A stretch of DNA of 10,873 bases from an uncultured Duncaniella sp. (GTDB lineage: Bacteria > Bacteroidota > Bacteroidia > Bacteroidales > Muribaculaceae), in assembly GCA_910577335.1 (NCBI GenBank), contig CAJTMJ010000064.1, positions 1-10,873 of the forward strand, given 5' to 3'. How positions within the stretch are numbered: the first letter of the stretch is position 1; every line of letters starts with the position of its first letter. The translations under genes were made by a program, and so were the position numbers. The notes under the pieces are model-generated. The model was not told the DNA's origin, did not search any database, and saw nothing but the letters and a program-made list of their open reading frames with translations. Below are positions 7,094-10,873 of this stretch, piece by piece.

Positions 7094-7684
7094 TTACTTC
7101 TTGTTTGCTTCCCAGGCTTCGATGTCGGCTTTTTTAGAGAGAAGAAATTCGATGTCGTCAAGACCTTCGGCGAGACACTGTTTCTTATAGGGATTTATGT
7201 CAAAGTTCTCGCTTTTGCCGGTTGAAAGATTGGTTATAGTCTGTGATGGGAGGTCAACTTTAACCTCAGCCTTCGGATTTGCGGCTATAGTGTCGAAAAG
7301 TTCGGCAAGGAACTCCTCGCTGACCACTACCGGAAGCACGAAGTTGTTAAGCTCGTTATTCTTATGGATGTCGGCGAAGAAGCTTGACACTACCACACGA
7401 AATCCATAGTCAGCTATAGCCCATGCCGCATGTTCACGGCTTGAACCTGAGCCGAAATTCTTTCCTGCCACCAAAATGCAACCGCCATAAGTGGGGTCGT
7501 TAAGTACAAAGTCCTTGATCGGATTACCTTCCTTGTCATAACGCCAGTCACGGAACAAGTTGTCGCCGAAGCCTTCGCGTGAAGTGGCTTTGAGGAAGCG
7601 TGCAGGGATTATCTGGTCGGTATCGACATTCTCCATCGGCAGGGGAACACATGTCGAGGTTATAGTGGTGAATTTTTCTTTCAT
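7094..7684 (-). CDS. leuD: 3-isopropylmalate dehydratase small subunit
   Basis: Swivelling-domain subunit that pairs with LeuC to isomerise 2-isopropylmalate to 3-isopropylmalate in the cytoplasm, and citramalate to 3-methylmalate when the citramalate route runs. The 196-residue product shows NVDTDQIIPARFL (19-31), GKNFGSGSSREHAAWAI (74-90), the loop that positions substrate, and FFADIHKNNELNN (102-114). I chose ATG at 7684 (MKEKFTTI); a TTG two codons upstream at 7690 is possible but less likely. It starts 17 nt after the leuC stop and ends 9 nt before the cimA-like gene, so all three are almost certainly co-transcribed. Stop TAA. Confidence 0.95.
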   Translation of the reverse strand: MKEKFTTITSTCVPLPMENVDTDQIIPARFLKATSREGFGDNLFRDWRYDKEGNPIKDFVLNDPTYGGCILVAGKNFGSGSSREHAAWAIADYGFRVVVSSFFADIHKNNELNNFVLPVVVSEEFLAELFDTIAANPKAEVKVDLPSQTITNLSTGKSENFDINPYKKQCLAEGLDDIEFLLSKKADIEAWEANKK

Positions 7685-7701
7685 CGTCAATGGATTTTGC
7701 G

Positions 7702-9096
7702 TTAGATAGTTCGTGGGTCGGTGAGTACACCTGTGATGGCTGTTGCGGCGGCTACAAGCGGACCTGCAAGTATGGTGCGTGAGCCGGGACCCTGACGACC
7801 TTCAAAGTTGCGGTTGGATGTTGATACTGCGAGTTTGCCTGCCGGCACTTTGTCCTCGTTCATGGCGAGACATGCCGAGCATCCGGGCTGACGTATCTCA
7901 AAACCTGCGTCGGCAAGTATCTTGTCAAGACCTTCTTCACGAATCTGAGCGTCAACCATCCAAGAGCCCGGTACGAGCCATGCTGTGATGTTGTCGGCTT
8001 TCTTTTTGCTCTTTACAAAGTTGGCGAAAGCACGGAAATCCTCTATGCGACCATTGGTACAGCTTCCGAGGAACACATAGTCAACCGGCACACCGGCGAG
8101 TTTCTGTCCCACCTCGAAGCCCATATACTGCAACGACTTCTCGTAGGAGATTTTGCCAGCCTCATCTTCAGGGTCGGGAGCCGGGATCGGGTCATTGATG
8201 CCGATACCCATTCCGGGGTTTGTACCGAAAGTGATTCGTGGCTCAATATCTTCGGCATTGAAATTTACCTCACGGTCAAACACTGCGTCAGGGTCTGACG
8301 GAAGTGTGCGCCAGTAAGCTACTGCAGCTTCATATTCCTCACCTTTGGGGGCGAACTCACGTCCCTTAACATATTCGAATGTGGTTTCATCCGGAGCAAT
8401 CATACCTCCGCGTGCTCCCATCTCTATCGACAGGTTACATACGGTCATGCGTTCCTCCATTGATAAATTACGGATGGTATCACCGGCATATTCCACGAAG
8501 TAACCGGTAGCGCCGCCTGTGGTCATCTGTGCAATGATGTAAAGAGCTATATCTTTGGCAGTCACTCCGGGTTTAAGCTTGCCGTTCACATTTATACGCA
8601 TTGTCTTCGGCTTGGGCTGGAGTATGCACTGTGATGCAAGCACCATTTCAACTTCGCTTGTGCCGATGCCGAATGCCACTGCTCCGAATGCTCCGTGAGT
8701 TGAAGTGTGACTGTCGCCGCACACGATGGTGTAGCCGGGGAGTGTCAGACCGTTTTCCGGACCTATCACATGGATGATACCGTTTTTCTTGTGTCCGAGG
8801 CCGTAGAGTGTGACACCGAATTCATTTGCATTACGTGTCAGTGTCTCTACTTGGTTACGTGACACAGGGTCGGCGATTGGTTTGTCCTGATTAAGTGTGG
8901 GGATGTTATGGTCAGGAGAACAATAAGTCTTTTCCGGACGGAACACTTTCAAACCACGCTGACGCAGACCGTCGAAAGCCTGCGGGCTTGTCACCTCGTG
9001 ACAATAGTGACGGTCAATGTATAATTGGGTGGGTCCCCCATCGATATTATTTACCACATGGGCATCCCAGATTTTGTCAAATAAAGTTTTTCCCAT
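7702..9096 (-). CDS. leuC: 3-isopropylmalate dehydratase large subunit
   Basis: Aconitase-family catalytic subunit carrying a 4Fe-4S cluster. With LeuD it dehydrates and rehydrates 2-isopropylmalate to 3-isopropylmalate, and by known family activity can do the same for citramalate. The 464-residue length matches the bacterial LeuC type. Cluster ligands are C346 (GSCTNGR), C406 and C409 (PGCSACLAMN). Other motifs are CGDSHTSTHGAFGAVAFGIG (126-145), GGATGYFVEYAG, EMGARGGMIAPDETTF (225-240), and SNRNFEGRQGPGSRTILAGP near the C-terminus (427-446). It starts 49 nt after the leuA stop. No promoter consensus was recognised in that gap, so read-through from leuA is assumed. Stop TAA. Confidence 0.97.
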   Translation of the reverse strand: MGKTLFDKIWDAHVVNNIDGGPTQLYIDRHYCHEVTSPQAFDGLRQRGLKVFRPEKTYCSPDHNIPTLNQDKPIADPVSRNQVETLTRNANEFGVTLYGLGHKKNGIIHVIGPENGLTLPGYTIVCGDSHTSTHGAFGAVAFGIGTSEVEMVLASQCILQPKPKTMRINVNGKLKPGVTAKDIALYIIAQMTTGGATGYFVEYAGDTIRNLSMEERMTVCNLSIEMGARGGMIAPDETTFEYVKGREFAPKGEEYEAAVAYWRTLPSDPDAVFDREVNFNAEDIEPRITFGTNPGMGIGINDPIPAPDPEDEAGKISYEKSLQYMGFEVGQKLAGVPVDYVFLGSCTNGRIEDFRAFANFVKSKKKADNITAWLVPGSWMVDAQIREEGLDKILADAGFEIRQPGCSACLAMNEDKVPAGKLAVSTSNRNFEGRQGPGSRTILAGPLVAAATAITGVLTDPRTI

Positions 9097-9145
9097 AAAA
9101 TATTTCTTCTGAAAATATCGCTGTTTATTAACTGATATGAGAGTT

Positions 9146-10642
9146 TTATCTTACGAATTTGTTGATAGCGTCGATAAATGCTTCGGCACTCGCAGCCACG
9201 ATGTCGGTATTGGCTGAGAATCCGTAATATGAAGCGCCTTCATGCTCTACGGTCATGTGTACCTTACCCACGTCGTTGCTGCCCTTGTTGATGGCTTGGA
9301 TAAGGAACTCCTTGACGAGCATACGGCGATGGATTATAAGTTTGATTGCGCTGATAGCCGCATCCACAGGTCCGTTGCCCGATGCGCACGCTTCGAATTT
9401 CTCTCCGGCAATGTCGAGTCCGACACTTGCCACCGAGTGAACTCCCACACCGCTGGTGACTTGCAGGAAGTCAAGTTTGATGCGGTTGGATGCCTTGCGA
9501 TGCTGTCCGGCAAGCATGAGCACGTCATCGTCGTTGATCTCCTTCTTGCGGTCGGCAAGTTTGAGGAATGCTTCGTATGCCTTGTCAAGCGCACCCGGTT
9601 CAAGCTCGATGCCGAGAACATGCAGACGGTGTTTGAGTGCCGCACGTCCGCTGCGGGCAGTAAGTACGATTGAGTTTTCGTCTATGCCGACATCCTTTGG
9701 GTCGATGATTTCATAGCTCTCACGGTTCTTAAGCACGCCGTCCTGATGAATGCCTGATGAGTGTGCGAAGGCGTTGCGGCCGACGATTGATTTGTTGGGC
9801 TGCACAGGCATATTCATAAGGCTTGACACCATGCGGCTGACACTTGTTATCTTTGTGGCGTTAATATTGGTGTCTATGCCAAGTTCCTTGTGAGAGCGGA
9901 GGGTCATAACCACCTCTTCAAGCGCAGTGTTTCCTGCTCGCTCACCGATACCGTTGATAGTCACTTCTGCCTGACGGGCGCCGTTGACGATACCTGATAT
10001 AGTGTTGGCAGTAGCCATGCCGAGGTCATTGTGGCAGTGTGTGGCAATGGTAACCTTGTCTATGCCGTCCACATGATCCATGAGGTATTTGATTTTCGCT
10101 CCGAATTCCCATGGGAGGCAATATCCGGTGGTGTCGGGGATATTGATTACGGTAGCTCCGGCACGGATCACCGCTTCAACCACACGGGCGAGGTATTCAT
10201 TGTCTGTGCGACCTGCGTCCTCTGCATAGAACTGCACATCTTCCACAAATTTCTTTGCAAATGCCACAGCTCCAACCGCACGTTCGAGTATATCTTCACG
10301 GTTAGAGTTGAACTTATATTTTATATGTGAGTCGGAGGTGCCTATACCTGTATGGATGCGCGGGTGCTTGGCATACTTGAGAGCTTCTGCTGCAACACGT
10401 ATATCATTTTCCACCGCACGGGTAAGGGCGCATATAGTGGGCCATGTGACTGCCTTGGATATTTCCACTACTGAATTGAAGTCACCGGGGCTTGACACCG
10501 GGAAACCGGCTTCTATTACGTCAACGCCGAGTGCCTCAAGGGCTTTCGCTACTTCTATTTTTTCTACTGTATTGAGCTGACAACCGGGCACTTGCTCGCC
10601 ATCGCGGAGTGTTGTGTCAAAGATATACAATCTGTCACTCAT
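9146..10642 (-). CDS. leuA: 2-isopropylmalate synthase
   Basis: Condenses acetyl-CoA with 2-oxoisovalerate to give 2-isopropylmalate, the committed, normally leucine-inhibited step of leucine synthesis. The 498-residue protein has the HMGL-like TIM barrel with DTTLRDGEQVPG (9-20), EAGFPVSSPGDF (44-55), RIHTGIGTSDSH (95-106, the H97 stretch typical of true LeuA), THCHNDLGMATAN (201-213, metal ligands H202 and H204) and NGIGERAGNTALEE (230-243). A linker includes SSGIHQDGVLKNRESYEI (295-312). The regulatory LeuA dimer domain follows from about 388, with ASGNGPVDAAI (420-430), the part that binds leucine in this family. ATG at 10642 gives the standard N-terminus. It is the first gene of the operon; the sequence upstream is an AT-rich leader with candidate promoter elements. 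Stop TAA. Confidence 0.97.
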   Translation of the reverse strand: MSDRLYIFDTTLRDGEQVPGCQLNTVEKIEVAKALEALGVDVIEAGFPVSSPGDFNSVVEISKAVTWPTICALTRAVENDIRVAAEALKYAKHPRIHTGIGTSDSHIKYKFNSNREDILERAVGAVAFAKKFVEDVQFYAEDAGRTDNEYLARVVEAVIRAGATVINIPDTTGYCLPWEFGAKIKYLMDHVDGIDKVTIATHCHNDLGMATANTISGIVNGARQAEVTINGIGERAGNTALEEVVMTLRSHKELGIDTNINATKITSVSRMVSSLMNMPVQPNKSIVGRNAFAHSSGIHQDGVLKNRESYEIIDPKDVGIDENSIVLTARSGRAALKHRLHVLGIELEPGALDKAYEAFLKLADRKKEINDDDVLMLAGQHRKASNRIKLDFLQVTSGVGVHSVASVGLDIAGEKFEACASGNGPVDAAISAIKLIIHRRMLVKEFLIQAINKGSNDVGKVHMTVEHEGASYYGFSANTDIVAASAEAFIDAINKFVR

Positions 10643-10730
10643 AGTTTGTGATGCACTTATTTGGGGGTTAATGGGAACTTGACCTAAAACATTTCTCTAC
10701 AAAATATAGAGGTGTTGAGATAATTAGCTG

Positions 10731-10778
10731 CAAAATTACAAATTATTTACTAAATGGAATAATAAAATTACAAATTTA
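10731..10778 (-). promoter_or_regulatory. Candidate leu operon promoter region with direct repeat
   Basis: Two minus-strand matches to the Bacteroidetes -7 element TAnnTTTG occur: TAATTTTG (10731-10738) and TAAATTTG (10771-10778). Neither has a clear TTG at the right distance upstream, so I cannot choose firmly. The nearer one would give a leader of roughly 80 nt before ATG 10642. A 13-bp direct repeat, AAAATTACAAATT on the plus strand (10732-10744 and 10764-10776, 32 bp apart), overlaps both. The leader has only a weak hairpin (CTCTA / TAGAG, about 10697-10714) and no leucine-rich leader peptide. Confidence 0.42.
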
Positions 10779-10873
10779 ATACGTTTAGTGCCTAAAATGT
10801 GGAAAATTGAAAGTGAATCTGACTATCCCTGAAAAGTGTTGACAGATTTGAAGGCGATTAACTAAAGTGGTTT
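10779..10873. other. Intergenic sequence upstream of leuA at window edge
   Basis: No reading frame or RNA gene is recognisable in these last bases. A short inverted repeat is present (AATCTG at 10816-10821 and CAGATT at 10843-10848) around CTATCCCTGAAAAGTGTTG. It may belong to the neighbouring locus beyond the window. Confidence 0.35.

Noticed and set aside
9242..9673. Plus-strand open frames of up to 143 codons opposite leuA and other leu genes.
   Set aside because: They are antisense shadows of well-conserved genes, with no recognisable domains and no promoter or operon context.
10643..10730. Leucine attenuator or riboswitch in the leuA leader.
   Set aside because: No leader peptide with leucine codons, no strong alternative hairpins or U-run, and no recognisable T-box or riboswitch core.

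Overview
The window looks like chromosomal DNA from a Bacteroidales bacterium, probably gut-associated; a Muribaculaceae-like or Bacteroides-like origin is a guess. The signs are promoters of the Bacteroidetes type (TTG and TAnnTTTG), genes without Shine-Dalgarno sequences, and a sigma factor / FecR-like protein / STN-TonB receptor / DUF4249 lipoprotein cassette typical of that phylum. Every convincing gene is on the minus strand, so transcription runs from high to low coordinates.

Positions 10642 to 4349 hold an intact branched-chain amino acid operon in the order leuA, leuC, leuD, citramalate synthase (cimA-like), leuB. LeuA commits 2-oxoisovalerate to leucine. The cimA-like enzyme condenses pyruvate with acetyl-CoA to citramalate, which the same LeuCD isomerase and LeuB dehydrogenase can turn into 2-oxobutyrate for isoleucine. 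The operon therefore probably feeds both leucine and isoleucine. It is preceded by an AT-rich leader with candidate promoter elements and a 13-bp direct repeat. It is interrupted by a 141-bp spacer with a perfect 20-bp palindrome before leuB, and it ends at a strong hairpin terminator (4275-4311).

Positions 4274 to 1 hold a cell-surface-signalling cassette: a promoter directly abutting the leu terminator, an ECF sigma factor, a very small FecR-like membrane anti-sigma candidate, an STN-containing TonB-dependent receptor, and a DUF4249 lipoprotein. Normally the receptor senses a substrate, its STN domain signals through the anti-sigma protein, and the sigma factor switches on uptake genes. Here three of the four genes carry apparent lesions: an in-frame TGA near the end of the sigma gene, an in-frame TGA in the middle of the receptor, and a one-base frameshift plus loss of the lipobox cysteine in the DUF4249 gene. 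The receptor also lacks the carboxypeptidase-like domain usually found between STN and plug. The neighbouring leu genes are all open. I read this as a decaying uptake and signalling locus beside an intact biosynthetic operon. Assembly error is the main alternative.

No tRNA, rRNA, CRISPR array, complete insertion sequence or phage gene was seen. I did not find a convincing new defence-type or other undescribed system. The most unusual content is the clustered inactivation of the signalling cassette.
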